64,000 bases of DNA. It comes from Heliocidaris tuberculata. Lineage: Eukaryota; Echinodermata; Echinoidea; Camarodonta; Echinometridae. How positions within the stretch are numbered: the stretch's first letter is position 1; each line of letters starts with the position of its first letter. The DNA lies in the NCBI GenBank assembly GCA_025618425.1, contig CM046846.1, positions 26,729,999 through 26,793,998 on the forward strand, written 5' to 3'. A program made the position numbers and the translations under genes. The notes beneath the pieces were generated by a model. The model was given only the letters and a program-made list of their open reading frames with translations. It was not told the DNA's origin and did no database searches. This document shows positions 12,614 to 23,925 of this stretch, in pieces.

Positions 12614-13376
12614 GTACATCGGTATTTTCCGACCGCTGCGTCCTCGTATGAAGAAGTCAACACTGTGCGTGATCATTGCATTAATCTGGATCGTTTCCAT
12701 TCTCGTAACCTTACCGACACCTCTCATGACCCGGGTCGCCGTGTTCCGCAACTGCCACACCGGACAGATCCAGCACCAATGCTTTGAGCTCTGGCACGAC
12801 CTCAGGGCGGGCAAGATCTACGTGTCCTTCATCACGGCTTTCGAGTTCCTGATCCCCTTCTTCACCATGGGCTCCATTTACCTGCAGATCGCCCTGCAGC
12901 TCTGGATGCACCGCACCCCTCCAGGGAACCAGACCGAGCGCCACCGTGAGATCACCTTTGTCCGCAAGCAGAAGACCATCCCCATGCTCATCACCGTCGT
13001 TGTGGCCTTCTTCTTGTGCTGGGCACCGTACTACGCCTACAACCTCGCCGTCAACTTCGCCATGAACATCCTCGAGAACTTTCCCGGCCACATCGCACTC
13101 TTCTACGTGGTCGAGAGCATCGCCTATCTCAACTCGGTCATCAGCACCATCATCTATTTCTTGATGAGCCCCAATTTCAGGTCGGAACTGTCCATCATGG
13201 CCTCCAATCTCTTTAGACGCAAGTGTGTCGGACGGTCCAGGACCAGTGACATCGACAAGGACAAGTTCAACATGCCTAATAACACTCACAGCAACATCTC
13301 GCAAGGACGCAATGGCTACATCCAGGTCGGACTGGTACGGAAGAGCTCAGATCAGACAGCTGAAGCTCGCTTCTAA
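12614..13376 (+). CDS. Prokineticin receptor-like class A GPCR, terminal exon (TM4 to C-terminus; partial)
   Basis: This is the last coding exon of a seven-helix neuropeptide receptor, a plasma-membrane protein expected to signal through G proteins. It starts after a pyrimidine-rich acceptor (CTGTCCAG, AG at 12612-12613). The first base completes an Arg codon, and the next residues are Tyr-Ile-Gly-Ile-Phe-Arg-Pro-Leu, i.e. the R/Y of the DRY motif at the end of TM3. It encodes 253 residues after that Arg and stops at TAA 13374. Counting Tyr as 1: TM4 about 17-36, extracellular loop 2 with Cys47 and Cys56, TM5 about 66-92, TM6 about 120-143 with CWAPY at 135-139, TM7 about 160-183 with STIIY (177-181) in place of NPxxY. 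The PLRPRMK segment after DRY, CWAP and FYVVESIA match the prokineticin receptor pattern. The tail has GRNGYI, also found in the minus-strand paralog. No exon for TM1-TM3 is seen in 1-12613, so the gene is cut by the window edge or truncated. Third codon positions are GC-rich against AT-rich flanks, as expected of a real exon. Ligand unknown. Confidence 0.9.
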
Positions 13377-13625
13377 AAAAAAAAAAAAAAAAAGACAACC
13401 GTTTCCCCCAGTCTCACCGCCAATCTGACTCCAAACCGATCGATGATCGACAAATTCTTGGCCACTCGGGGGAAATGCAATCTCTTGCTCCGTCTACAGT
13501 CAGTCTGGTGTCGCTCTCATCGATGTGACTGGGGGTATAGTAACCATGATGCACCTTGTAGAGGAGAAACAACTTGACTTTCATTGTAATGTAAATTGCG
13601 TCTTAATAAATTGCTACGATACCGA
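13377..13625 (+). other. 3' UTR of plus-strand receptor
   Basis: Runs from the stop codon, through an A-run directly after it, to the polyadenylation signal at 13605. The end point is inferred. Confidence 0.5.
13605..13610 (+). terminator. AATAAA polyadenylation signal
   Basis: Canonical hexamer 229 bases after the TAA of the plus-strand receptor. It is the first canonical hexamer downstream, at a plausible 3' UTR length. Confidence 0.6.
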
Positions 13626-14478
13626 CGATGTGATTGCAACTTTTACTACATTATTGTTATGGGGAGGATTATGGTTTCAAAATGACGTGTGACGGAGAAA
13701 TTCGAAGAAAGAAAAAAAAACTACGTTTCAGCAGGAAAATGCCTTGGTTTGAGAGACATTTTTACGAGGGACGTCTAGTTTATTACTCAGGAATACAGGA
13801 TCATCCGTCATCTTATTCAGAACCGAAACAGACAGATGTGTGATTTCACGGAAGAGATTGGATAGATGAAAGCATCAAGACTCTTGTAGACATGACAGTG
13901 GAAATCTTTCACCCTAATGGCGTGTTTTCTAAAGGGTCAGAATCGATTGCAAGCGAAGAGAAATACATGACTTGTAATCAGACAAATATTATTCAAGTTC
14001 TACATTGTAAATACAAAATAAGAGTAGGAAAATTGTCTGTAACATTGGCATGACAAATTGCAATCTTACCGATTATTCTGTGCCAACACTGAATTATGCC
14101 ATTATTTATAATTGTGAATATTCATCACAAATACGAAAAACGAAGTCAAGATTGTAATGCCGTTAGAGGCAGATAACTTTACAGTTTTAGAGCACAAAAT
14201 ATAATTTTATTTAGGGATATTTATGAAGAAAAATATCGTCTAAATCTCCCCGAATTGATGGAAATGGTATGCTTCTTTTGTTATTATAACAATATGCATT
14301 TTATTTTGCATGTAAAGTTATGCGAAGTGTATTTACTTTGTATATCATTTAGTGTATTTTGATCACTTTAATAGTTGAATATCAACTTTAACTTGATTTT
14401 AACGATCAAGCTTTTCTGAGTGATAACCATAATTTATTACCACATCTCGAAGTCTAAGAGTTTGACAGTCTAATAGTT
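13626..14478. other. Intergenic, nothing recognised
   Basis: AT-rich; no gene or repeat structure recognised. Confidence 0.5.
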
Positions 14479-14712
14479 TACACTCTAAAAACAATCTAGT
14501 CAAATTATGACTAGAATCTAGTCAGATTTGACTGGAATAACTATTCCCACGGAAACCTGCACTATTCCAGTCGAAACTACCAGCTTCTGGAATTAAATGA
14601 ACAGAATCCAGTCAAAATGAACAGCATCCTAGTCAGAATTACTAGAATATGATTAAGAAATTGTGACCAGGCGATGTAGAAAAAAAAATGACTAGACATT
14701 TTTTAGAGTGTA
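14479..14712. mobile_element. Inverted-repeat element with CTAGTCA/TGACTAG internal words
   Basis: Ends are TACACTCTAAAAAC (14479) and, reversed, TTTTTTAGAGTGTA (to 14712), flanked or ended by TA. The interior repeats CTAGTCA, TGACTAG, CCAGTC and GAATC words in both orientations. It is 234 bp long and noncoding. The ends nearly match those of 7042-7961 while the internal word is entirely different. Confidence 0.75.
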
Positions 14713-14760
14713 TTATTACCCAGTCTGATTACCACAATGAACAAAAGGATGGCATTTCTT

Positions 14761-14783
14761 GGGGGGGGGGGGGGGGGGGGGGG
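14761..14783. repeat. Run of 23 G
   Basis: Uninterrupted poly-G, the longest in the window. Length may be affected by sequencing error. Confidence 0.85.
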
Positions 14784-14936
14784 TTAGAAAAACGTTTTAT
14801 AATATATATTTATATTTTTTAAAAAAATGTTCTTGTTCCTGTTTTTTTAACACTTTTTAGTTGACTGTCTCCATCATGTCCATGGGAGTACGGGAGGTTA
14901 TGTCAAATCTGAATAAAGTCAGCTCCGTTACAGTGC

Positions 14937-15099
14937 CAGGGCCGCATAACATAAAATATTTGCAATCACTCGCAAAATCGCAATAGCCAATCAAGATTAT
15001 TGTTCCATGCATATCTCGTTCAAAAAGCTGACGCTGGACCAATCAGAGCGGTTGTTTCAGATTTGCGATTGATTGCGAACCTTTGTGTTACGGGGCCCA
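14937..15099. mobile_element. Decayed MITE, GGGCCC/GTTGCACAAA-type family
   Basis: The left part (CAGGGCCGCATAACATAAA, then TTTGCAATCACTCGCAAA) pairs with the right part (TTTGCGATTGATTGCGAA, then TTTGTGTTACGGGGCCCAGA). The interior has GACCAATCAGAGCG. Layout and words match the well-preserved element at 37939-38085, so this looks like an older relative. Confidence 0.65.
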
Positions 15100-15226
15100 G
15101 ATATGGTAATTGACGTATAAAGTACACTCGCATGGATATATTTAGCATACATACGTGTCAAACAATGCATTTGAAATGTTGCATTTCAATATTTATTTGA
15201 ATAAGCAAATCACGAACAGCATGGTT

Positions 15227-15346
15227 CAGTGGCGTATCCACGTATTGATAAGGGGGGGGGGGGGGCAATTAGTATTGATTTACCTTTTTTCTGGGTTTTC
15301 ATGGAGGGGACGCACCTGGCTCCATTCCGTGCTGGATACGCCACTG
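15227..15346. mobile_element. Foldback element with CAGTGGCGTATCCA ends and internal G-run
   Basis: The left CAGTGGCGTATCCA (15227-15240) is the reverse complement of TGGATACGCCACTG (15333-15346). The 120-bp element contains a long G-run near 15251-15265. Half-sites of the same end occur at 43568-43581 and related CACTGCC/CGTAGC ends at 49973, 50208 and 57790. Confidence 0.7.
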
Positions 15347-16370
15347 TGCTATTTTTCTGTTTTCACTATTTTAATCATTACGTTTGACCTTGACCTTGGT
15401 TTACTTTTTACTATTTTCCCTGTATTCTTTTTACCCCTAGTGTACCTAATCCTTCTTAGCAATTAGGACTGGGGCGACCTCACCCGTTGACCCCCTTACT
15501 CAATTGATGACCTTTTATTTGTTTGGTTTCTGTTTCTACTCCCGGATTCCCTGTTTTGACGATGAAACATTTCAGATAAATATTTTCCCGACGTGATTTC
15601 TCAGCCTGTGTTTCTTAAAAGTGTATTTTAAACAGGGTTACAAAAGTTATCTCATTCTTATCTCACTTTTAACAGAACTGGGACAATGTATTCGCTAGAA
15701 GGCGCGTTTACGACAGTTAGTTATGCTAAAAATATACCCGGATATGACCCACTTGTGACCAAAAACATACCATGCATGGACTATTCATATTATAACACAG
15801 ACATATACCACCAGTCAGGACTATTTCCAATACAAAAAACGGCAATATGCTTATATTTGAAAGATAAAAACTTACGTGACAACTATTGATTGCTGACCAA
15901 AGTAACATTGACAGGCATCTAATTTGAAGAAAAAAAAAAAAAAAAAAAACGAAGGAAAAATCCTTTTTTCTAATATATTTCAGTTTTTTATGTTATTGCA
16001 TTTGTGACTTATGATATTTGATCGTGACACGGATTTGAGTTTATTATTACCTAATTTATGACTTATTTTATCATTGAAAACGTACATGTACTTTATTCAA
16101 TAGACTTGACGCAACAGTTGTTTGGTGACTTTTTTTATACAGTAGTGAAGCATGTGTGTATGACTTATTATTCAATATTCACGTCACTTGTACAGCAATT
16201 GTAAATTCGAATAGTTTTGATACATGGCAGAAAGAGCTAGTTTTGATGTACCGTATTTAAATAAATGCGTGTTTGTACACAAGTCAAGTAGTAGAATATA
16301 TTGCTTTATTAGAGATTTGCTTTAGTATAGTAGTATTGGTAGTGTTATGATGTAGTAATAGTGTGATGAT
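15347..16370. other. Intergenic, nothing recognised
   Basis: AT-rich with an A-run near 15930-15949. No gene recognised; short antiparallel open frames at 15686-15908 look random. Confidence 0.5.
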
Positions 16371-16581
16371 AATAATAATGAGGAGGAGGATGAGGATGAG
16401 GATGATGGTGATGATGATGATGATGAGATGTGGGTGATGACAGTGGTAATAATAATGATTGTGATGATGACGATGATGATGATAGTGATGATTGTGATGA
16501 TTGTGATGATGGTGATGGTGATGATGACGATGATAATGATGATGATGATGATGTGATGATGGTGATGACAATGGTGATGAC
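16371..16581. repeat. GAT/ATG-rich trinucleotide block
   Basis: About 210 bases of GAT, GGT and AAT units. It produces artefactual His-rich, Ile-rich and Asp-rich frames on both strands; these are simple repeats, not genes. Confidence 0.9.
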
Positions 16582-17280
16582 TGAATTTCAAGGGGAGCAT
16601 TTTCTACCTTCGACTGCTAAATTGCATTTTACCTTGCCCCCTTGATTATCCATTTGCAGACACTCCACTTTTCTACATTTAAATATTCCAACTGCAAAGA
16701 GAAAGTATTAAAAATCACGCTAATCGTATCCATTTTAAATACATTTTCTTCAAATAATGGTTGGAAAAGAAAAGACCATGAATGTCAGTTTGATTAACAA
16801 TCAAAGATATTCAAGAGAGTGATGATACACGCGATAAATGACGCGTGACGTCACAAGGACTCGTGATTTAGAGCAGGCTTTTTTAAACGCATAATTTCGA
16901 CGACCAATATTTGAGCGTTATCTGAAGGACGTGACCGTGACATAAACACTAGTTGTCAAAGCATCGTTTGCAGTGTAACGTTGGATAGACAAATAACGAC
17001 TGGTATTGATTTAAATCCTTAAAGCTGATGTCGGCCATTTTGAAAGACATTGCCATATCTTGTAATTTAACCCTACGGAGACAATATGTCCTGTATGACT
17101 CATTGGATAAAGAGATGGACTACTTCACTTTTTTGTATGTGCTAACATCTTTTGTAGAATATCATTTAAGAACTGAAATACTGGTTCAATTAATCAGTTA
17201 GATCTGGAGCTGTTTGTGTATCGAGCAGTATTTTGGAGGGCTGAATGAGAGAGACAAGGATTATTGGGTATGCATAGATT
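16582..17280. other. Intergenic, nothing recognised apart from a CRE word
   Basis: No gene. A palindromic TGACGTCA (CREB/ATF-type site) lies at 16845-16852. Confidence 0.45.
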
Positions 17281-17480
17281 CAATGGCATAGCGTAAGTCT
17301 AGCCATTGAGGTGACACTAGCATCACTGGGGGAGCAGCGGTCTGAGTCGGAAAATCCAATGCGAATAATACTAGGCCACTGATTAGGGGAGGGTGCGGGA
17401 AGGGGTCCCATCGCCTTCTGTTCTCGTCCTTTTCGCATCTCTCTTTCCTTTTTTTCTCTCTCCTTTTACACCACTGAGTA
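17281..17480 (+). repeat. Decayed element related to 49970-50215
   Basis: Shares GATTAGGGG, GTGYGGGA.GGGGTC, a TTCTG..CTCGTCC/TTCATGTTCCC stretch and a following CT-rich tract with 49970-50150. Probably two old copies of one nonautonomous element. Confidence 0.5.
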
Positions 17481-18200
17481 GATTTATCGTCTCATTCCAT
17501 AGATTTGGCAAACGACAATCAGTCTCATTAAGTTTATTCCTTTCATTCTCACGTCTTTCTCTCCTTGACTGTTTTTTTAGGTCATTCAAAATGGGGAAAC
17601 GCCAATCTCCCGACGCTCAGTCTCTGCTAAGGGCTGCTTGATCGTTAATACTGAAATTCGGACTATCGTTCTGAAAAAAACATCGTGCACAATACGTGTT
17701 CACTAAAAGAAGAAAAGAAAAAAAAAACTCACTTTGAACACCAATCGTAGCTCGAAATAATTTTTCACAATTTATTCTGAATAAAATTATAATAAATACA
17801 ATTAACATATTCAAAATAATTACAGTTTGATACATCAAAATTCTGAGACAAGATTATCATAGTCAAGGACTATGACTTGGTCCAGCTTTGGATTAAGCAG
17901 TGGTTCATCTGTTTTGTTGGTCCTGTATTGAATCCATAACAACGACAAAGCAAGAGGCAGTGTGAGCTGGTTTTTATTTGAACTACGGTTCATTGTTCCA
18001 TAAAGATTTGTCGGGGAGGGGGACCGAATCAGGTGGACCGAATCAAATGCGCCATGATTATGTAGAATAAAGATGGTGTGTCTTCCATGAATTTGGAACA
18101 ACTTCATCCATTTATCAGGTTCATGTTATAAAAATTCAATCATAAGCTGTACATATAAGAATCCTGTTGACAAACTTGTTGCGAAACGATGTCAGAAGTG
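17481..18200. other. Intergenic, nothing recognised
   Basis: AT-rich, no gene or repeat identified. Confidence 0.5.
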
Positions 18201-18235
18201 TGTGTGGATGTGTGTGTGTGTTGGGTGTGGGTGTG

Positions 18236-18266
<31 letters not shown>

Positions 18267-18270
18267 GCGC
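18201..18270. repeat. (GT)n followed by (GC)n, potential Z-DNA tract
   Basis: Alternating purine-pyrimidine tract: imperfect GT/GGGTGT units, pure (GT)n about 18236-18257, then (GC)n 18258-18270. Confidence 0.9.
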
Positions 18271-18282
18271 ATGTGTTTGCTA

Positions 18283-18317
18283 TCATTCAAAATATCTGCA
18301 CCAGATATTTTGAATGA
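18283..18317. other. Perfect hairpin, 16-bp arms, 3-base loop
   Basis: TCATTCAAAATATCTG (18283-18298), loop CAC, then the exact reverse complement (18302-18317). It sits 12 bases after the GT/GC tract and is followed by an A-run. No T-run or gene context suggests a terminator; role unknown. Confidence 0.85.
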
Positions 18318-18329
18318 CAACGCCGCAAA

Positions 18330-19924
18330 AAAAAAAAAAAAATGTATAGTCATGCATTGTGTTTCCGAACAGCATTGTATTACCGAACGCGTACAGTTAA
18401 GCGCCTAAAATGGCTTTCATAGGCGTGGGACTAAGCGTATGTTCTCCACACTACTTGACACACAGAACAAAGGGCAGATGATCATAAAATGAGGCAAAAA
18501 AACATAAGTAATATCTTATAACCTTCTCTCTCGTCACCCCCAGTCTTCATCCCGTTGGCCCCAAATCGGGGTAGGTTGTGTCTTTTTCCCATAGGTGACA
18601 CACGTTCGGCAACACAATACCTTTTTCAAGGGACCAAAACGCCGCGTCGTTGGGAAGGGGTTCGCTCGGAAGGGAATATCGTATTAAATCTACGTTGTCT
18701 TTTTTCAAATTCCACCAACTTCTTTTTCTGTAGGACTTTAAGCATTCATTATGTAAGTTTGGCAGATATTCGTTTGATATTTTATTTGTTATCGTTGAAT
18801 TTCTGAAAAGTGCCAACCACACGAGGACTATGTATCCACCCTAATTGTAACAAGATAAGCGTGCCTGAGCCTCCTGAGCCACCTTTTCCTCAGTCCCTGA
18901 TAATACCTGTATTTGGTATCATCCACGGTTCGGAACGGTGAAATGAAAGTTTTACCCTTTTTATACTTTTATTTATTCTATTCTCTCAAAGGAAATAAAT
19001 AGATTTTACACGTTGCATCTACTACCATGTAAGTTGCAAAGAAAACTCAGTCGTATACAATGCGCGACATCAATAAAAAGGAAGTAGTCAGGAAGATAGA
19101 TCAATCTAAATCGTCTGAAAATCACATGCTATTCACTAAACCTCTTGCTTGAAGCGTCACACTTTTCAATAACTTTCTTGAATACGTTTGATAGTATGAT
19201 GAATACATTTTGCTATAAATAGATCATGACAACCCCCCACACAGTTACTTTACAAATAACTGATCTTTGACTGTTCAATAATAACATGGCGATTGCTCTA
19301 AAACAGCTGATGTGTGTTCGAAAGTTGGCTGTGGCTTTCAATAAAACTTACGTTTCAAACAAATCCATTAACACTCATTCTAAAAATAAAGTTAGGGTTG
19401 TCGAGAATTTGAGGTATCAATCGAAACAAGCCATTCAATTCTATGATCTTAGTGTAATACAGATGTAGTTTCAAGTGAGTAATTGGTAATAGACTGTTCT
19501 TTGACCATTTTGAAAATCAAGTTCAATTTATCAATCAATAATATTGCTTAAAATGGGTTACAAATAAGCTAAAAATATACATCAGTCATTCCCTTCCAGC
19601 TCATCCTTCATAGAAGCGTTTCACTGATAAAAAGATCCAAGAATGACTTGGGAAAACTATACATAAAGACAAAATACTGGCCAATTCGTACATTAGATTG
19701 TCGCTAGAACGTTTTGAAGAAAAGGGGGAGGGAGGTTATCGGAACGAATTTGCCGAAAATTTTGCTAAGATTTGCCAATTCTGTCTACACGGGTAAAAAA
19801 AAAAAGCCATCGGATACTAACATCCTCCTGTGGGGATTTATTAAAAAAGAAAATCAAATTCGTCTAAGTTCAAGACTTGCCAATAAAGACTGATAATTCA
19901 AAATTTGCCGATGGTAATTCTAGA
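18330..19924. other. Intergenic, nothing recognised
   Basis: No supported gene. Open frames on both strands at 18547-18822 show no recognisable domain. Confidence 0.5.
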
Positions 19925-20010
19925 TAATAACAATAATAATGGTGGCTTCTTATTAAGCTCTTAGGTCCATCACGCATGATGCTCATGGCGCTTTACATAC
20001 ATATGGGGGG
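19925..20010 (-). repeat. SINE 3'-end fragment (reverse orientation)
   Basis: AAT-rich repeat followed by a TTAAGCTC..CATGATG..GGCGCTTTACATAC segment resembling the 3' part of the SINE copies at 36670 and 33155, then a run of G. The tRNA-like head is absent. Confidence 0.5.
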
Positions 20011-21119
20011 GGGGGGCAGTTCTAGCGACGCCATTGCAATATTGACTTGGTATATTCTTCATGCTCAATATAACTCCAAGTATCACCCACATTCTTCACT
20101 GAAATGTACTGACATTGATGCAACATCTTTACACATAGTGACTGCATAAATCATCCATCAGCAGCAACTTTTTTTTAGCCCATGCTGCTTATCACAGATA
20201 CAAAGCAAAACATGTATAGTTCCGATCGTCTGAATTCAAAGAAAGCTTTAAATATGTATTTACATAGACGAAAATAGAGCCATGTTATTCTATATACAGT
20301 CATTTTTTGCCAATAGTGAGACACACATTCTCCACAGAAGGCACGCAGTTTCATCTCCAATCTTCTAAATATTTTGAAGCTAAGAAAATAAGTAATTACC
20401 ATTCGTTCAACCCGTATGATGATTACAGCACACATAAGACCTCTCACCAGTAAAACATGTCTTCCTTCTCCCGAAAATAATACAAATCTAGAACATTTAT
20501 GTACGATCAATGTCCATACAAGATATACAAAACTATAAGTCCTCTGCAAGACAGGACTATAACGTATCAATAAAATATAGCATATTGAAATTGTTTATCA
20601 ATGCATTTGTCAAGCGCACGCTCAAGAGTCGCATACACCGTCAATACCAATATTAGCTCCATCTTCATCACGATAAACAAAGAGAAATCGCAGTTTCAGC
20701 CTTGCACTTACAATGATAGAAACAAACTTTAAGTGTATGTCTTTATCACTTAGAAATACTTTTTAAAAGATCTCGACCTTCAGTCCGACGAAATTATCAT
20801 AGAGCGTTCAAATCATTATGTCCGACGCGTTTCAGTAGGACACCATGGTAGGCGTTGATAACGCTTAACGGAGTAACATGGTACTTGGGGGTAAAGATCA
20901 ACAATGTCACTGAGTCCTTTTTTTTTTAATCATGCGCACGCCAACATTGACACAGTAATATAAACAAGAGTTCGGACAATTTGAAGTACTGTCCTCGTTC
21001 CATTAATCTATCGAGAGTCAATAAGCGCTTCAAAAGGATCGCGTTGTCTTTACAAGTTCACACTTTTTATCAGCAAGGGATTGTTGACTGGCCACTGAAA
21101 ACTAGGCTTAGTTCTTCAG
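20011..21119 (-). other. 3' flank and probable 3' UTR of the minus-strand receptor
   Basis: Downstream of the minus-strand stop codon. No canonical AATAAA on the minus strand is seen close by; an ATTAAA variant (TTTAAT on plus) at 20925-20930, about 190 bases after the stop, is the nearest candidate. A 131-codon minus frame at 20175-20570 shows no domain and is not called. Confidence 0.35.
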
Positions 21120-21864
21120 TCATATCCGCGTATCGACTGTCTCAACGGTAGGTTTCCTTGTTCCATTGATGTAGCCATTGAGTCGGGGGATGTTGGAGGA
21201 TTGGCTGCCGTTGGACCGATGTGACGTCCGAGTCTGGGAGAGGCCAATAGAGGGTAACTTGCAACAGACAAAGGCCTTTCCAAACATGTTCACAAGCTCC
21301 TTGCGGAAGACCGGGCTCAAACCGAAGTAGATGATGGTACTGACAACGCCATTGAGCATGGCGAGTCCTTCGACAGTGTACATGAGAAGAAGGTAGTAGG
21401 GCTGTCGCTCCAGCTCCTCGTACAGGAAGACCACGGCGATGTTGTAGGCGTGGTAGGGGGCCCAGCAGAAGCAGAAGGCTACCACAACTGCCACAAGCAT
21501 CGGGATCGTCTTCTGCTTACGGACCAACGTGATTTCTCGATGGCGGGCAGTCATGTGGCCGGGTGGGTGGCGATGCAACCACAACTTGGTGGCGATGCTC
21601 AGGTAGATGCAGCCCATGATCAGCATGGGCACCAAGAACTCCACCATGGAGAGGACCACCACGTAGATCTGCGAGGCTTTGACGTTGTGCCAGTACTCTG
21701 CGCAGAAGCGGAATTTTTCGCCGTTGCAGGTGCCGTTGTACACCCGGGTGTAGAGGGCAGTAGGTGTGGCGACCAGGAGTGATGCCATCCAGGTGAACAT
21801 GACGATGACCACCAATGTCGCTTTTTTCATCCGAGGCATCAGCGGGTTGAAGATACCATGGTAT
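21120..21864 (-). CDS. Prokineticin receptor-like class A GPCR, exon 2 (TM4 to stop)
   Basis: Second coding exon of the complete minus-strand receptor; joined to exon 1 at 59796-60337 it gives 428 residues. The acceptor TTGCAG is at 21865-21870. The first exon base completes Arg181 of DRY, followed by Tyr182-His-Gly-Ile-Phe-Asn-Pro-Leu. Full-protein positions: TM4 about 197-216; loop 2 with Cys227 and Cys235 (likely partner of Cys156 in TM3); TM5 about 246-270; TM6 about 298-322 with CWAPY 314-318; TM7 about 338-361 with STIIY 356-360 instead of NPxxY. The third intracellular loop holds HREITLVRKQKTIP, almost identical in the plus-strand paralog. The tail has CC at 381-382 (possible palmitoylation) and NGYI at 410-413. 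Loop and helix words match prokineticin receptors. The role is inferred as a cell-surface peptide receptor coupled to G proteins; the ligand is not determinable here. Codons are GC-rich at third positions. Confidence 0.92.
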
Positions 21865-22689
21865 CTGCAAGATATCAAAGTAAAGATGCATTTTTTAATC
21901 ATCAAAGAATTTTATTTGTTATCTGCATCTGCGCAAAAAAGGAATTAAAAGGACTTGTTAAAATATAAGCTTTCGCAATGAGAAACCATAGACGTATCGT
22001 AGAACCAGCTGGGCTCGTACAAACGATGGGGCTGAACAGGGAAAAAAGTTGGAAAAGTGTTTTTATTAATTTTTTCCCTCAAAGGAATGATGAAGACCCA
22101 TTTCAATTGGTTTATTCCTCATGGATTTAAATAAAGCATGAATTCAGTCTGCATCAGTTCTTGAGAAGGAGGAAAAAATAATGTTAAAAAATGCTCATCC
22201 AATTTAATATTTTCCCATTGTTCTTGTTTGTTCGTATTCATCCCCAATGGAAGGTAAGTCAATACAAGTTATACATGTAGTATAGAAAAGCAAGAGTAAC
22301 GGTACAATTTCATCATGGTATGATCGCAGGTATTATATTGAAATAAGTTCTGATATCAAGCTTAATTTGAACAACATCAATAGAAGTGCATCATTTTAAT
22401 GTAGGGCCCTCCATATACGAATTAATCAAAACTAGGATACGGAGATTACATTGCAGCAATTTTTCTTTAGGAGACAGCTAAGATAATAAACTAATGAATA
22501 CGAATCCTTATGCTTTGAATCAATCACTGGCGATTATCGGATGGGTTTATTTTTTTGTAGGAGAGAGAGGGTGGCTGGAATGGGGCTAGCGGTTAACAAC
22601 TAGCACAATTTCCATGAAACACTAGCTTGATTCACATGCGAGGAACTTGGTCATGAATGGATTTGCTGATTTAAGCCACACATCACGAT

Positions 22690-22960
22690 CCTTCTTTCTC
22701 TCTCTCTCTCTCGTTCCCTCTATATTTCCCCATCTCACTTTTTTGTGACAAGGAGATTGCACAAACAAACTTGACGTGAGCGCGCCAAGCTTGGCTAAGT
22801 GATAACCCGTATGCAGGGAAGCGTGCGTCGGTATCTGACCAGTTTGCTTTCTTTTATTGACATCGTGACAGGCGGCCCGAGCCCGGGGAATGTCGACTGA
22901 CGGATGACCCTTGTAAACAGAACTCATCAGCAGCACGTGCTCCTGATGTCACCCAGATTT
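22690..22960. other. GC-richer block in the intron, function unknown
   Basis: Contains GCGCGCC, CCCGAGCCCGGGG and CACGTG (E-box, 22937-22942), about 0.9 kb from exon 2 on its upstream side. A minus-strand frame of about 100 codons crosses it without recognisable domains. Could be an enhancer or an unrecognised transcript; unsupported beyond composition. Confidence 0.2.
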
Positions 22961-23925
22961 TTTGCTCCCGATTTGAAGGATATCTATCTTCTTTTTTTTT
23001 TCTTCCAACTCTTCAAATTCACCGGAAGAGAGGGCCAACGCCAAAATGGTATAACGAAATTGTAATTGATGTGCTTTTTGAGATGTAGCAGTTAGATCAG
23101 CAATAGTGAGAAATCAAAATGAGAGAAAAATAGTTGCTAGCTTATTGTATATATATTTATATTATATATTCAGTTCATTTGAGACCTTTAATTATATCAA
23201 AATGATCAGGTCGAAGTAATCTACTAGTTTTATATCATAATAGTTATTCTTATTAATGTAAATTGGAAATAGAAGCAGGTTTGTAGTAGAAGTAGCCAGA
23301 TAATTTAAGCATCCTCTGTAAAGAAAATTTTGCACATCGTTTAATACCTTACACTTAAGTTATGGTGTTATTTTTCATTATTTCTATGCTATTGACCATA
23401 TGGAGAAATTTGCAAAGCGTAAAATGAATCCCTTTTAATGCTTATGTTGACCATTATCACATCAATGCATCTAAAAAAAAAAACACATTAATTAATTTAA
23501 TAAGTAATTTAATTTGTAAAATATTTATTTCATGTACAATTAATGTTAAATATGAATGTTATGTTATGTACAACTTGTGTTCAATTTGATTAGGGTTTTT
23601 TGTTAGTGAAAATGATTTTTTTTTAAATAGTCAAAATTATAACTGAGAGGTGTAGGCCTACCTCTATTTCAAGAACTGGAAAACGAAAAAGATGAAAGTG
23701 AAGAGGTTTTTCACATAAATGATTCATAAAAGATGATGATGGTTGGGGTGCTAGGTTGTTGTGGTGTTGATATGTTATTGCTATTGTCATGTGATTAGTG
23801 ACGTCACTGGCAAGTGAAAATCCATCTGGAAGACATGAGGACCTTGCAAGTTCATCACCAGGTCAAAACACACGGCACTCAAGTCCTGGTAGAAAGGAGT
23901 GTGGGGTTACTCTCCTATAGCCCGT

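Noticed and set aside
12711..13304. 197-codon minus-strand open frame
   Set aside because: Antisense to the plus-strand receptor exon; a frame of the GC-rich third positions. Asp/Glu/Val-rich with no domain.
16284..16645. His-rich, Ile-rich and Asp-rich frames
   Set aside because: Artefacts of the GAT trinucleotide block.
20175..20570. 131-codon minus-strand frame in the receptor 3' flank
   Set aside because: No domain or homology signal by eye; more likely 3' UTR or chance.
21450..21782. 110-codon plus-strand frame and the 124-codon minus frame at 21517-21891
   Set aside because: Antisense and out-of-frame shadows of receptor exon 2.
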